64,000 nt of DNA from Sphingosinithalassobacter sp. CS137 (GTDB taxonomy: Bacteria > Pseudomonadota > Alphaproteobacteria > Sphingomonadales > Sphingomonadaceae). How positions within the stretch are numbered: position 1 is the first letter of the stretch; each line of letters opens with the position of its first letter. The stretch spans positions 558,001 through 622,000 of the forward strand of contig NZ_CP060494.1 in the NCBI RefSeq assembly GCF_014334115.1, written 5' to 3'. Below, piece by piece: positions 8,210 to 18,188 of the stretch. Made by a program: the position numbers and the translations under genes. Below the pieces are notes generated by a model, which had not been told where the DNA came from, did no database searches, and saw only the letters and a list, made by a program, of their open reading frames with translations.

Positions 8210-9531
8210 ACGCGCGCTTCCTGCCGCGCAGCCTGGCGGGGCAAATGGCCTTGCTCCTCGCGGCGGCTCTGTTCGTTGCGCAGGCGGTCAACTTCGCTCT
8301 CGCGTTACGCAGCAGCGCGAACTTCCGTCTTGCGCAGGCGGCGCGGCCTGCCGCCACCCGCATCGCCGATGCGCTCGAACGCGAGGCCGCGGGGCGCGGC
8401 CCGATTCTCGGCGACCGCGGCCGGGTTCGTGTCGACGACGCGAACCCGATCCCGGCGTGGCGGGAGCGCCGCCCCGAAGTCGCCTCCGAAGTGCGTCGCC
8501 AGCTGGAAGAGCTCGGCGTGCCTGTCGCGCGCGTCGATACCGGCCTGCGCCCGCTCCGGCGCGATACGCGTGCGCTGCGCGAGCGGAGAAGCGAGGGCGC
8601 AATGCTGGTGATCGCCGCGGAAGTGCCGGGCCGAGGCTGGCTCAGAGTGATTGCGCCCTGGCCGCGCACCGATCGCCGTATCCTGCTCATCCTGATCGTC
8701 CAGACACTGATCCTCTATGCGATCATCCTGCTGCCGGTGCTGTGGATCACGCGGCGGATATCGCGACCGCTGAACGCGCTTGCGGAAGCCGCCCGCCGCT
8801 TCGATCCGAACGCCACTGCGGTACCGCTGCCGATGGACGGCCCGAGCGACGTTCAGTCGGTGACCGCAGCCTATAACGCGCTCAGCCGCCGCGTGAATGC
8901 GATGCTCGACGAGAAGGATAGGATGCTCGGCGCAATCGGCCACGATCTGCGGACGCCGCTGGCGGCGCTGCGGGTCCGGATCGAATCGGTCGAGGACGAC
9001 GAGGATCGTGCCAAAATGGCCGACACGATCGACGAAATGAACCGCACGCTCGACGACATTCTCTCGCTGGCCCGGCTAGGCCGGCCGAGCGAGCCGCCGA
9101 CCGATGTGGATCTCGCCGCGCTGATCGATGCGGTCGTGGAGGACTTCCGCGATCTCGGCGCAGACGTCACGACTGAGGAATCGCCGCGCCTGCCGATCCG
9201 GCTCCGACCTTCGCTGATGCGCCGCGCGCTGCGTAACCTGATCGAGAATGCGATAAAATACGCCGGCGGGGCCGAAGTGCGCCTGGTGCCCCGAACGGCA
9301 GATGTCGCGATCGAAGTCGCGGACCGCGGGCCGGGGATTCCGGCAGACAAGCTCGCGAAGGTCTTCGACCCGTTTACTCGGCTCGAAAGCTCGCGCAACC
9401 GCGACACCGGCGGCATCGGCCTGGGACTTGCCCTGGCCCGCGCTATCGCCCGCGAGGCGGGCGGCGACGTGTCGCTCGCCAATCGCGACGGCGGTGGCCT
9501 GGTGGCCACCATCACTCTGCCGCGACGGTGA
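8206..9531 (+). CDS. Membrane sensor histidine kinase
   Basis: 441 residues. The first membrane segment is about residues 9-28. A periplasmic region of about 130 residues is rich in arginine. The second membrane segment (LLILIVQTLILYAIILLPVL) is followed by a HAMP linker. The phosphoacceptor H246 lies in GHDLRTPLAALR, then come the N box (NLIENAIKYAGG) and the G1 (DRGPGIP) and G2 (GIGLGLALARAI) ATP-binding boxes. The GTG start overlaps the regulator's stop (GTGA). Domain order is that of EnvZ-like kinases. The signal is unknown. Confidence 0.94.
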   Translation: MNARFLPRSLAGQMALLLAAALFVAQAVNFALALRSSANFRLAQAARPAATRIADALEREAAGRGPILGDRGRVRVDDANPIPAWRERRPEVASEVRRQLEELGVPVARVDTGLRPLRRDTRALRERRSEGAMLVIAAEVPGRGWLRVIAPWPRTDRRILLILIVQTLILYAIILLPVLWITRRISRPLNALAEAARRFDPNATAVPLPMDGPSDVQSVTAAYNALSRRVNAMLDEKDRMLGAIGHDLRTPLAALRVRIESVEDDEDRAKMADTIDEMNRTLDDILSLARLGRPSEPPTDVDLAALIDAVVEDFRDLGADVTTEESPRLPIRLRPSLMRRALRNLIENAIKYAGGAEVRLVPRTADVAIEVADRGPGIPADKLAKVFDPFTRLESSRNRDTGGIGLGLALARAIAREAGGDVSLANRDGGGLVATITLPRR

Positions 9532-9532
9532 T

Positions 9533-9553
9533 CCCTCCCCCGCCGGGGGAGGG
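9533..9553. terminator. Bidirectional hairpin between the kinase gene and ndk
   Basis: CCCTCCCCC, a GCC loop and GGGGGAGGG form a perfect 9-base-pair stem immediately after the kinase stop and 9 bases before the convergent ndk stop. It lacks a U-tract, as many terminators in GC-rich genomes do. Confidence 0.65.
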
Positions 9554-9562
9554 GCCGTATCG

Positions 9563-9985
9563 TCAGCCGACGATTTCTTCGGGCTTGAAGAAATAAGCGA
9601 TCTCGATCGCGGCATTCTCTTCCGAATCGGAGCCATGCACGGTGTTCGCTTCGATCGATTCCGCGTGAACCTTGCGGATCGTCCCCTCGTCGGCGTTCTC
9701 CGGATTGGTCGCGCCCATCACTTCACGATTGCGCGCGACGGCGTTCTCGCCCTCGAGCACCTGCACCACGACCGGACCCGAGATCATGAACTCGACCAGA
9801 TCGTTGAAGAAGGGCCGCTCCTTGTGGACGGCGTAAAAGCCTTCCGCCTGCTCGCGAGTCATCTGGATGCGCTTGGAAGCGACAACGCGCAGGCCGGCCT
9901 CCTCCAGCATCTTTGTGACCGCACCGGTGATGTTGCGGCGAGTGGCATCGGGCTTGATGATCGAAAAGGTCCGGGTCGCGGCCAT
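9563..9985 (-). CDS. ndk: Nucleoside diphosphate kinase
   Basis: Transfers the gamma-phosphate between nucleoside tri- and diphosphates through a phosphohistidine. The 140-residue length is standard. The N-terminus [15 protein letters not shown] and the active-site motif NTVHGSDS with H117 are diagnostic. It is on the minus strand, downstream of and co-oriented with holC, and convergent with the kinase gene across a hairpin. Confidence 0.98.
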   Translation of the reverse strand: MAATRTFSIIKPDATRRNITGAVTKMLEEAGLRVVASKRIQMTREQAEGFYAVHKERPFFNDLVEFMISGPVVVQVLEGENAVARNREVMGATNPENADEGTIRKVHAESIEANTVHGSDSEENAAIEIAYFFKPEEIVG

Positions 9986-10091
9986 GGCCGTGCGGCTCCT
10001 GTTGCTTGCGGGTTGCGGAAAAGTCGCGCTCCCCTAATCGCCGCCCGGTGCGGATGCAAGCCGAACGCGCGCGACCATCGGCTCGGCGAAC

Positions 10092-10532
10092 TCAGGCGAT
10101 CTGTTCCCAGCGCCCTGCTTCGTTCTGCTTCCAATAGCGGCGTTCCACGCCGTCGCGAGTCACCAGTTCCTTCCATGCGGCGCGCGCCTCGGTGATGCTG
10201 TCGCCATCGAAGAAAAGGACGGCGCGGTCAAATGCCAGCGCCGCATCACGCCAGATTCCGTCCGCCAGCACGATGTTGCGGGCGCCGTTGGCGGCTTGCG
10301 TCGAATCCGCGATCAGAATCGGCTGTGCCGCATCCTCTCCTGTCCCGGCAGCGGCATGAGGCAGGAAACTCTCGGGCGCATAGCTCCAGAGCAGCGCGTC
10401 CAGCTTGGCGCGCAGCGCTTCGCCTTCCGCGACGATCAACAGCCGCCCACCGCGTTCAACAACCCGCTCGGCGACTTGCGGAAGCGCGCGCTCGAGCGGC
10501 ATCTGCGTCAAATGGAAGAAATCGACCTGCAT
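10092..10532 (-). CDS. holC: DNA polymerase III chi subunit
   Basis: 146-residue protein of the HolC family, the clamp-loader accessory subunit that contacts SSB. MQVDFFHLTQMPLERALPQV at the N-terminus and GGRLLIVAEGEALRAKLD match the family, as does the LFFDGDS region near residue 115. The start at 10532 was chosen because the frame upstream encodes an arginine-rich sequence without family similarity. It is divergent from lptD. Confidence 0.88.
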   Translation of the reverse strand: MQVDFFHLTQMPLERALPQVAERVVERGGRLLIVAEGEALRAKLDALLWSYAPESFLPHAAAGTGEDAAQPILIADSTQAANGARNIVLADGIWRDAALAFDRAVLFFDGDSITEARAAWKELVTRDGVERRYWKQNEAGRWEQIA

Positions 10533-10650
10533 GCGATCTTCTACCCTGCCGCGATCGCCGCGGCCAAGGCGTTGCGGTACGCGCGCAGCGGTGCGATAGG
10601 GCAAGCGGAGCGTGCGGGCGCGCGCATGAGTGTATGAGGTTCGGTTCCCC

Positions 10651-12969
10651 GTGACGCGCAAGGCACTGCTGCTCTCCGGCGCGCTTCCCATGGCGCTGTG
10701 CGTTGCGGCGCAGGCTCAGGCCCAGGATACGGCGCCGAGGCCGGTTCAGCCCGAGGAGACGCTGGAGCCACCCCTCGCGACCGATGAACTGGAGACGGCG
10801 CAACCCGATCTGCAGGATCGCAACGTCGAACCGGCCCCGCCCGCCGCGGATGTACCGGACGACCCCGACCAGATCCGGTTCGAAGCGGCGGAGATCGAAT
10901 ATGACACCGAGCGCGACATCGTCGTCGCTAGCGGCGACGTTCGGCTTTACCGCCGCAGCGACAGGCTCCGCGCCGATCGCGTGATCTGGAACCGCGCGAC
11001 GGGGGAAGTCGTGGCGGAAGGCAACATCGTCGCGACCAGCGCCGCGGGCGACACTGCCTATGGTGACCGCATCGAACTGACCGACACGCTCCGCGACGGC
11101 GTGATCGAGAACATGCTGGTCGTGCTGGAGGACGGCGGGCGCATCGCCGCGCGCCGGGGCACGCGCGAGGACGGCGTCATCATCGTCGCCGATGCCGCCT
11201 ATTCGCCGTGCGCCGTCGTCGATTCCGAGGGCTGCCCCAAGAAGCCATCGTGGAAGATCACCGCCGACCGCGTCGTCTACAATCCCGACACCGGCCGGAT
11301 CCGCTATTCGGGAGCCCGGATCGCAGTCTTCGGTATCGCGTCCGTGCCGCTTCCCGTCTTCTCGCATCCGGCGGGCGGGCGCAGCGACGACGGCTTTCTC
11401 GAGCCCGACATCCGCTACAGCCGCACCAACGGCTTTCAGGTCTCGCTCCCCTATTATTTCGCACTCGCCCCTGATCGTGACCTGACGCTCACCCCCAGCG
11501 TGTACAGCGAAGTGCTCCCGATGCTGCGCGTCGATTTCCGCGAGCTCACGCCGCTCGGCGCCTATCGCGTCAGCGCCTATGGCACGTACAGCCGGCGCAG
11601 CGACGATCTGACGGGGCCGGTCACTTCAGCCACTTCGAAGAACGATTTCCGCGGCTATCTCGACAGCGTAGGCACGTTCCAGCTCGATCCGCACTGGAGC
11701 ATCAGCGAGTCGATCCGAGTCACTTCGGACCGCACCTTCCTGCGCCGCTACGACATTTCGCGCGACGACCGGCTGCGCAACAACATCCGCGTCGAACGGA
11801 TCGGCAGCGACAGCTATTTCTCGGTCAACGCCTGGGCGGTGCAGACGCTGCGTGTCGGCGAGCGTCAGGAGCTCCAGCCGCTGGCGCTGCCCGAAATCGA
11901 CTATCGCCGCCGTATCGATGACGTTCTCGAAGGCCGGGTCGAGCTTCAGCTCAACACGCTGGCGATCAGCCGCCCCGACGGCCAGGACACGCAGCGCGGC
12001 TTCGCCTCGGCGCGCTGGGATCTGCGGCGCCTCACCCCCTGGGGCCAGGAAGTCGTGCTGACCGCCTATGGCCGCGGCGACGTCTACAATGCCGACGACA
12101 TCTTCCAGACGACCGTGCCCAGCTATCGCGGCACCGAAGGCTTCGAAGCCCGCGCGATCGGGGCGCTCGCGGTCGATATTCGCTGGCCGCTGATCGGCCC
12201 GGCGTTCGGCGGCACGCAGCGGATCACGCCCCGCTTCCAGGTCGTCGCCGTGCCCGAGATCGAGAATCTGGACATCCCCAACGAAGACGCCCGCGCGGTG
12301 GACCTTGAGGATTCCAATCTCTTCGCGCTCAATCGCTTCCCCGGCTACGACCGTTTCGAGGATTCGACACGCTTCACCTGGGGGCTGGACTATGCCCTCT
12401 ATCTTCCCGGCTTCTCGATCGACGCGAACGTGGGGCAGAGCTACCGACTGACGTCGCGGCCCACGCTGTTCCCGGACGGAACCGGACTGACCGATCGGGT
12501 TTCCGACGTCGTCGGGCGCACGGTCGTGCGCTGGGGCGATTTCGTGTCGTTCACCCATCGCTACCGGCTCGACAAGGACAATCTGGCGATCCGTCGCAAC
12601 GAAGTGGATACCACGATCGGCTCGCGTGCGACCTATATCGAGCTCGGCTATCTGCGGCTGAACCGGAACATCGGGGAGGAACTGGAGGATTTGCAGGATC
12701 GCGAGGAAGCTCGGATCGGCGCACGGATCCAGGTTGCGCGCTTCTGGTCGCTGTCCGGCTCGGCGCTGCTCGACCTCACCGACCGCAACGAGGACGTGCT
12801 GTCGAGCGCTGACGGGTTCGAACCGGTGCGGCATCGCCTTGGCATCATGTATGAAGACGATTGTCTGCGCCTGGGGCTCACCTGGAAGCGCGACTATGAG
12901 GACACCGGCGACGCGCGGCGCGGCAACAGCTATCTGCTCACATTCGCTTTCAAGAACCTGGGCCGCTAA
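10651..12969 (+). CDS. lptD: LPS-assembly protein LptD
   Basis: Outer-membrane translocon barrel that inserts LPS with LptE; 772 residues from the chosen GTG. The signal peptide runs from VTRKALLLSGALPMALCVAA to a QAQAQD cleavage site. An OstA/LptA-like beta-jellyroll follows (about residues 70-190, including IEYDTERDIVVASGDVRLYR), then the transmembrane barrel, with YSPC and SEGC cysteines after the jellyroll and YEDDC near the C-terminus that may form the inter-domain disulfides known for this family. Another in-frame GTG lies 7 codons upstream; GAGG 10 bases before 10651 favours this start. It is first in lptD-surA-pdxA-rsmA, a conserved proteobacterial order. Confidence 0.95.
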   Translation: MTRKALLLSGALPMALCVAAQAQAQDTAPRPVQPEETLEPPLATDELETAQPDLQDRNVEPAPPAADVPDDPDQIRFEAAEIEYDTERDIVVASGDVRLYRRSDRLRADRVIWNRATGEVVAEGNIVATSAAGDTAYGDRIELTDTLRDGVIENMLVVLEDGGRIAARRGTREDGVIIVADAAYSPCAVVDSEGCPKKPSWKITADRVVYNPDTGRIRYSGARIAVFGIASVPLPVFSHPAGGRSDDGFLEPDIRYSRTNGFQVSLPYYFALAPDRDLTLTPSVYSEVLPMLRVDFRELTPLGAYRVSAYGTYSRRSDDLTGPVTSATSKNDFRGYLDSVGTFQLDPHWSISESIRVTSDRTFLRRYDISRDDRLRNNIRVERIGSDSYFSVNAWAVQTLRVGERQELQPLALPEIDYRRRIDDVLEGRVELQLNTLAISRPDGQDTQRGFASARWDLRRLTPWGQEVVLTAYGRGDVYNADDIFQTTVPSYRGTEGFEARAIGALAVDIRWPLIGPAFGGTQRITPRFQVVAVPEIENLDIPNEDARAVDLEDSNLFALNRFPGYDRFEDSTRFTWGLDYALYLPGFSIDANVGQSYRLTSRPTLFPDGTGLTDRVSDVVGRTVVRWGDFVSFTHRYRLDKDNLAIRRNEVDTTIGSRATYIELGYLRLNRNIGEELEDLQDREEARIGARIQVARFWSLSGSALLDLTDRNEDVLSSADGFEPVRHRLGIMYEDDCLRLGLTWKRDYEDTGDARRGNSYLLTFAFKNLGR

Positions 12970-13020
12970 GCCTTGGTTCAGGCACAATTGCCGAGTAAAG
13001 GCGCGAAAATTCCGGACAGG

Positions 13021-14394
13021 ATGAGGCTTTTGGTTACTGTGAACATCGTTGCGAAGGCGGCCCGCCTGGGTCGCAGATCCGCTCTTGCCCTGTGCATGAT
13101 GACGCTGGCCTCGGCGGCGACGGCCCAGACCGTTCCCGATGCCCAAGTGCCCGCAACGGGGCTCGATCTGCCGTCCAATCTTCAGATCTTCGGCACCAGC
13201 GATCCAAATATTCGCAAGCCCACGGCGATCGTAAATGATGTTGTCATCACCGGAACGGACATCGACCATCGGGTCGCCGTCGTCAGCGCGCTCAACAATC
13301 TTCAACTGAACGACGAGGAACGGGCACAGCTTCGCTTGCAGATCCTGCGTCAGCTTATCGACGAAACGCTCCAGATCCAGGAGGCGAAGGCCAACGAGAT
13401 CGAGATCTCGCAGCCGGAGATCGACCAGAGCTTCGTTCGCGTGGCGCGGAACTTCAACCGCACCCCTGAGGAGATGTCGCGCTGGCTTCGCGAGATCGGT
13501 TCGTCCGACCGTACGATCAGGCGCCAGATCGAAGGCGAACTGGCATGGAGCCGCCTGTTGCGCCGCCGCGTCGTGCCGATGATCAACGTCGGCGACGAGG
13601 AAGTGAACGCGATCATCCAGCGGCTCGAAGAGGCCCGCGGGACCGAAGAGTATCATCTCCGCGAAATCTATCTGAACGCCACCCCCGATCGGGCCCGCGA
13701 GGTGTATGCGGGCATGCAGCAGATGCTGGCGCAGATGCGCGAGGGTGCTCCGTTCGAGTATTTCGCGCGCAACTTCTCGGATGCGACCACTGCCGCCACG
13801 GGCGGCGATCTGGGCTGGGTCCGGCCTGCGATGCTTCCGGACGCGCTTGCCGAGGCCGCGCGGAGCATGCAGGTGGGCCAGGTGGTCGGTCCGATCGAAG
13901 TGCCGGGCGGCTTTTCCGTGCTGCTCCTGCAGGACAAGCGGCAGGTCCTCACGGCGGACCCGCGCGACGCGCAGCTCAGTCTGCGTCAGATGAGCATTCG
14001 CTTCCCCGCAGGTACTACCGAGGCCGAGGCGGCAAGCCGCACGGCCGCCTTCGCCACCACTACGCAGGCGATGCAGGGCTGCGGCGCCGTGAACGACACC
14101 GCGCGCGAGATCGGCGCCGATGTCGTCGACAACGACGCGGTGGTTCTTCGCCAGCTACCTCCGCAGCTTCAGGAACTCCTCATCAACATGCAGATCGGCG
14201 AGGCCACTCCGCCGTTCGGATCGGTCGAGGACGGGGTGCGCGTGCTGGTGCTGTGCGGGCGTGACGATCCGCCGAGCAACTTCCTGCCTTCCGCCGATCA
14301 GATTCGCGAGCGCGAGGAAGAGGAGCGTGTGAACCGGCGCGCCGAGCGTATGCTGCGCGATTTGCGCCGGGATGCGCTGGTCGAATATCGCTGA
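13021..14394 (+). CDS. surA: Periplasmic peptidyl-prolyl isomerase SurA
   Basis: Chaperone and parvulin-type isomerase for outer-membrane proteins, including LptD; 457 residues. A long signal region ends near SAATAQT. The SurA N-terminal domain starts at about residue 65 (IVNDVVITGTDIDHR, then QLIDETLQIQEAKANEIEIS). A parvulin domain covers about residues 205-310, with LGWVRPAMLPDALAEAA and GPIEVPGGFSVLLL. A second, weaker parvulin-like region lies after about residue 320. The ATG at 13021 was preferred over an upstream in-frame TTG at 12973 because the latter lacks a signal-sequence layout. It lies 51 bases after lptD. Confidence 0.93.
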   Translation: MRLLVTVNIVAKAARLGRRSALALCMMTLASAATAQTVPDAQVPATGLDLPSNLQIFGTSDPNIRKPTAIVNDVVITGTDIDHRVAVVSALNNLQLNDEERAQLRLQILRQLIDETLQIQEAKANEIEISQPEIDQSFVRVARNFNRTPEEMSRWLREIGSSDRTIRRQIEGELAWSRLLRRRVVPMINVGDEEVNAIIQRLEEARGTEEYHLREIYLNATPDRAREVYAGMQQMLAQMREGAPFEYFARNFSDATTAATGGDLGWVRPAMLPDALAEAARSMQVGQVVGPIEVPGGFSVLLLQDKRQVLTADPRDAQLSLRQMSIRFPAGTTEAEAASRTAAFATTTQAMQGCGAVNDTAREIGADVVDNDAVVLRQLPPQLQELLINMQIGEATPPFGSVEDGVRVLVLCGRDDPPSNFLPSADQIREREEEERVNRRAERMLRDLRRDALVEYR

Positions 14395-14410
14395 CGCGGA
14401 CGGGGAGCGG

Positions 14411-15421
14411 ATGATGATCCCGCCGCTCGCGATCTCGATGGGAGACCCTGCCGGGATCGGGCCGGAGATCGTCGCCAAGGCATGGAAGGCTCGTGAGCTT
14501 CACTCGCTTGCGCCCTTCTTTGCAGTCGGAAGCATGAAGGCCGTCGAACTGGTCTGGGGAGGACCGATCCAGCGGATCGAAGACCCCGCCGAGGCCGGAG
14601 ACGTGTTCGACCATGCCCTGCCCGTCCTGGCGATTGCCGACGGCGGCGAGATCGTTCCCGGCGCGCCCGATCTGGAAGGAGCGCGCTGTTCGCTTCAGAC
14701 CCTGGAAACAGCGTCGGGTCTTGCCCGCTCGGGCGCGGCCGGCGCACTGGTGACCGGGCCGGTTTCCAAGGCACAGCTGTATCAGGTCGGATTTGCCCAT
14801 CCGGGACAGACCGAGTTCGTTGCCGAGCGTTGCGGCGTTTCGGTGGAGAATGCGGTGATGATGCTGGCGGGACCGACACTGCGCGTAGTGCCGATGACCG
14901 TGCATGTTCCACTGGCGGATGTTCCGGGCTTGCTGTCGCTCGAACTCGTGCTCAACAAGGCGCGAGTGACGGCGCGCGGACTGCTCCGCAATTTCGGCAT
15001 CGAGCGCCCTCGCCTGGCCTTCGCAGGGGTCAACCCCCACGCCGGCGAGAGCGGCGCGATCGGACGCGAAGAAATCGAGATCCTGAAGCCGGCGATCGAG
15101 CAGCTGCGCGAGGAAGGTATCGACGCGATCGGTCCTTTCGCAGCCGATACGATGTTCCATCCGCGGGCCCGCGCGAGGTTCGATGCTGCGCTCTGCCCCT
15201 ATCACGATCAGGCGCTGGTGCCGATTAAGACGCTGCACTTCGACGAAGGGGTGAACATCACGCTCGGCCTGCCGATCGTTCGCACGTCGCCGGATCATGG
15301 GACGGCGTTCGGCATCGCGGGTAGCGATCAGGCCGAGCCCGGTGCGATGATCGCGGCGATCCGCATGGCGGCAAGCGCCGCGCAGCGGCGCGCCGAGCTG
15401 GCGGCGCAGGGAGCGGCGTGA
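14411..15421 (+). CDS. pdxA: 4-hydroxythreonine-4-phosphate dehydrogenase
   Basis: Oxidises 4-phosphohydroxy-L-threonine in pyridoxal-phosphate synthesis; 336 residues. [19 protein letters not shown] at the N-terminus, [20 protein letters not shown] with a metal-binding histidine, [11 protein letters not shown] and [12 protein letters not shown] are family signatures. ATGs at 14411 and 14414 are adjacent; GGGGAG is closer to ideal spacing for the second. The gene is inside the outer-membrane biogenesis operon and its stop overlaps rsmA by 4 bases. Confidence 0.97.
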   Translation: MMIPPLAISMGDPAGIGPEIVAKAWKARELHSLAPFFAVGSMKAVELVWGGPIQRIEDPAEAGDVFDHALPVLAIADGGEIVPGAPDLEGARCSLQTLETASGLARSGAAGALVTGPVSKAQLYQVGFAHPGQTEFVAERCGVSVENAVMMLAGPTLRVVPMTVHVPLADVPGLLSLELVLNKARVTARGLLRNFGIERPRLAFAGVNPHAGESGAIGREEIEILKPAIEQLREEGIDAIGPFAADTMFHPRARARFDAALCPYHDQALVPIKTLHFDEGVNITLGLPIVRTSPDHGTAFGIAGSDQAEPGAMIAAIRMAASAAQRRAELAAQGAA

Positions 15422-16236
15422 TCGATCTTCCGCCGTTGCGCGAGGTGATCCGCAGGCACGGGCTGAGCGCCAGCAAGGCGCTGGGCCAGAATTTCCTGTT
15501 CGACCAGCAGCTCCTCCGCCGCATCGCTGCCGTCCCCGGCGATCTTGTCGATGCCGAAGTGTTCGAAGTCGGTCCCGGGCCCGGCGGCCTGACCCGGGCG
15601 CTGCTGGCGGCGGGCGCTAAAGTGACAGCAGTGGAACGGGACCGGCGCTGCATCCCCGCACTGGCCGAACTCGCCGAAGCCTATCCCGAGCGGCTCCGCG
15701 TGATCGAAGGCGATGCGCTGGAAATCGACGCGCCCGTGCTATTCACCGGCAAGCCGCACATCGTAGCCAACCTGCCGTACAATGTCGGTACGGCGCTGCT
15801 GGTGCGCTGGCTTTCGGCCGAATGGCGTCCCTGGTGGGCGAGCTGCACACTGATGTTCCAGAAGGAAGTCGCCGAGCGGATCGTCGCATCGGCGGGCAGC
15901 GAGGCCTATGGCAGATTGGCGGTGCTTGCCCAATGGCGCGCACGGGCCAGTATTGCGATGTCGGTGCACCGGTCCGCCTTCACGCCGCCGCCGAAGGTTA
16001 TGTCGGCGGTGGTTCACATCGTCGCGGAAGCGGCGCCCGCCTCAGTGCGGCTCGACCGACTGGAGGCACTGACCGGCGCTGCCTTCGGCCAGCGGCGCAA
16101 GATGCTGCGCCAGAGCCTGAAGCCGGTGCCTGGTGCGCTCGCAGCGATGGAGGCGCTCGGCATCGATTCGAGCCGCCGCGCCGAAACGGTCAGCGTCGCC
16201 GAATTCGTCGCGCTGGCAAAACTGCTTTCCGCCTGA
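15418..16236 (+). CDS. rsmA: 16S rRNA (A1518/A1519) dimethyltransferase
   Basis: SAM-dependent enzyme (KsgA) that dimethylates two adjacent adenines in helix 45 during 30S maturation; 272 residues. [14 protein letters not shown], the SAM motif [15 protein letters not shown] and the catalytic [11 protein letters not shown] are present. The GTG start overlaps pdxA (GTGA). It is the last gene of the operon; the convergent TPR gene ends 7 bases beyond its stop. Confidence 0.98.
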   Translation: MIDLPPLREVIRRHGLSASKALGQNFLFDQQLLRRIAAVPGDLVDAEVFEVGPGPGGLTRALLAAGAKVTAVERDRRCIPALAELAEAYPERLRVIEGDALEIDAPVLFTGKPHIVANLPYNVGTALLVRWLSAEWRPWWASCTLMFQKEVAERIVASAGSEAYGRLAVLAQWRARASIAMSVHRSAFTPPPKVMSAVVHIVAEAAPASVRLDRLEALTGAAFGQRRKMLRQSLKPVPGALAAMEALGIDSSRRAETVSVAEFVALAKLLSA

Positions 16237-16243
16237 GCGCGGC

Positions 16244-16750
16244 TCAGTCCGCCCGCGCTTCGGGCGCCGCCGTCGCAGTGGCGGCGGTCGCGGTCTCCGG
16301 CGGGCCTGCCGCGATCACTGCGGAAAGCCGCTCGGCCTCCGGACAAGCGCCTTGGCACAGCGTGCGGATCTGGGCGAGATTCGCGCGTGCACGCTCGACC
16401 GCCCCCTTCATCACCAGCGCCTCGCCTTGTCCGCGCAGCGCGGCGGTGTCGTTCGGTTCCAGCGTCAATGCCTCGCGATAATAGCGGATCGCCTGCCCGC
16501 TGAGGCCGCGGGCGCGCGCTATTTCCGCCAGGACGATAAACGCCTCTCGATTGCGGGGATCGACCACCAGCGCGGATTCGACCAGATCGATCGCCTGACT
16601 CAAGTCGCCTGCCGCCTTTTCCGCCCGGCCCTGTTCCAGCAGTGCGACCGAGCGTGCGTCGATCTGATGATCGGCGCGCTGGCCGTAAAGCGAGGTGGAC
16701 AGCGTGAGGACCGTCAGCGCAACGGCCGCCGAAAGCGTGGTTACTCGCAT
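16244..16750 (-). CDS. Small exported tetratricopeptide-repeat protein
   Basis: 168 residues. The N-terminal hydrophobic stretch (MRVTTLSAAVALTVLTLSTS) looks like a signal peptide. About three TPR units follow, for example SQAIDLVESALVVDPRNREA and GQAIRYYREALTLEPNDTAA, then an alanine-threonine-rich tail. CCGGAG is 6 bases before the chosen ATG, which excludes two earlier in-frame ATGs. It lies 32 bases downstream of the RsmB-family gene on the same strand. TPRs mediate protein contacts; no partner is evident. Confidence 0.85.
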   Translation of the reverse strand: MRVTTLSAAVALTVLTLSTSLYGQRADHQIDARSVALLEQGRAEKAAGDLSQAIDLVESALVVDPRNREAFIVLAEIARARGLSGQAIRYYREALTLEPNDTAALRGQGEALVMKGAVERARANLAQIRTLCQGACPEAERLSAVIAAGPPETATAATATAAPEARAD

Positions 16751-16782
16751 CAACATCTCCGGAACAGGAACGCGGGAGGCTA

Positions 16783-17967
16783 TCATGGCGCCTGCATCTT
16801 CGCGACAAAAAAGCCGTCCGTCGAGTGGGCGCCCGGTGTGAGCCGCACGCCCTGCCCGCGCGCCTCCCCGACCGGCAATGCCGGGTCGACCGCGGCCCAC
16901 CCCCCGTGCTCCCGGAGAAACGCGTCGATCTGATCGGCGCCCTCCGCGTCCAGCAACGAGCACACGACATAGAGCAGCGTGCCTCCCGGCCGAACCAGGC
17001 GGGCACCGACGGCGAGCAGATGCCGCTGTGTCGCGGCCAGCCGCTCGAGCCGCGTCGGCGTGAGCCGCCAGCGCGCCTCCGGATTGCGCCGCCAGGTGCC
17101 GGTGCCGGAGCAGGGCGCATCGATCACCACAACATCGGCGCGGCCGACGAACGCGTCGAGCTGCTCCGCTTCGCGACCGGGATCGAGCAGCATCGGTGAC
17201 GCGCAGCTGAGACCGGCGCGATCGGCTCGTGCGGGCAAACGGGACAGGCGGGCGCGATCGATGTCGCACGCCAGCAGGAGCCCGTTGTTGGCCATTGCAG
17301 CGCCGAGGGCGAGCGTCTTGCCTCCCGCGCCGGCGCACAGGTCGATCACAGTTGCGCCTGGCTCCACACCCGCGGCTTCGCTGACCAACTGGCTGCCGGC
17401 GTCCTGCACCTCGATTTGCCCGGTCTGAAACTCCACTGTGTCCTCGATGCGCGTGTCCGGCGGGAAACGCAGCGCATCGGGAGCGAAGGCAAGCGGCTCG
17501 GCGTCCGGAAAGCGGGCTGCAAGCGCCTCACGGCGCGCCTTCAGCCGATTGGCGCGCACATCAAGCGGAGCGCGTGCGAGCAGCGCCGCCTGCTCCGCAG
17601 CGTCGATGCCGGAAGCGGTCAGCTGCGCCGCAAGCCAATCGGGCGCGATGCCGGCGGACGCTACCGGTTCGGCAGGATCGATCGTCGCCGGGCCGTAGGA
17701 CGATCCGTCGAAGGCGTTGCAGAGGTCCGGCCGGACCTGAGCGAGCGCCAGCATCGCCGCCCGCCCGCTTTCGGGGCGTTCGCCGCAGAGGCGGATCGCG
17801 TCGTACACCAGCTCGCGGATTGCGCGACGATCCTTCGAGCCCGCGTAGCGGCGACTGGCGAACCCGCGCGCGAGGATGGTGTCGGCAGCCGGCCCCTGAT
17901 CGCGCGCGGCCGCGGCAATCGCATCGAGCAGCTCGATTGCGGTCTGGATCCGAGCGGCGGGAGTCAC
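16783..17967 (-). CDS. RsmB/NOP2-family RNA cytosine-C5 methyltransferase
   Basis: 394 residues. An N-terminal NusB-like helical region is followed by a SAM-binding domain with DLCAGAGGKTLALGAAM near residue 215, the motif IV cysteine in DAPCSGTGTWRRNPE and the motif VI cysteine in LLYVVCSLLDAEG. These two cysteines are the nucleophile and product-release residues of the family, which methylates cytosine in rRNA (C967 in the E. coli RsmB case). The exact target site here is not proven. A GTG start with GGAG 8 bases upstream. Confidence 0.9.
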   Translation of the reverse strand: MTPAARIQTAIELLDAIAAAARDQGPAADTILARGFASRRYAGSKDRRAIRELVYDAIRLCGERPESGRAAMLALAQVRPDLCNAFDGSSYGPATIDPAEPVASAGIAPDWLAAQLTASGIDAAEQAALLARAPLDVRANRLKARREALAARFPDAEPLAFAPDALRFPPDTRIEDTVEFQTGQIEVQDAGSQLVSEAAGVEPGATVIDLCAGAGGKTLALGAAMANNGLLLACDIDRARLSRLPARADRAGLSCASPMLLDPGREAEQLDAFVGRADVVVIDAPCSGTGTWRRNPEARWRLTPTRLERLAATQRHLLAVGARLVRPGGTLLYVVCSLLDAEGADQIDAFLREHGGWAAVDPALPVGEARGQGVRLTPGAHSTDGFFVAKMQAP

Positions 17968-18188
17968 GCGGACCGCTCCGCTGCAAAACGGGGATGCACG
18001 CGCCGGGCGCCGTAGAGAGGAGCGAGCAACATTGTCGGCACGCTAAAGCAGAGGACGCTCCATATGGAAAGCGGAGCGCAGGAGGGAGACCGCAGCAGAG
18101 TGGAATAGGCCTGTTTGGGCCGATAATTCTCTCTATGGACAATCCGGTTAAAAACAGAGAAGCTGCCCTATCTGGATAATACAGGGGG

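Noticed and set aside
11626..13656. A 676-codon minus-strand frame over lptD and surA
   Set aside because: Shadow of two clearly recognised genes with conserved order; no family similarity.
16748..16780. GTTC repeats near the TPR gene start as a possible LexA box
   Set aside because: The two GTTC units are separated by only 2 bases, not 7.
17968..18188. The 221-base gap between the RsmB-family and serine hydrolase genes, with two GATAAT motifs (18122 and 18175)
   Set aside because: No -35 element was found at suitable spacing, and the only short frame present (14 codons) has no supporting signal.
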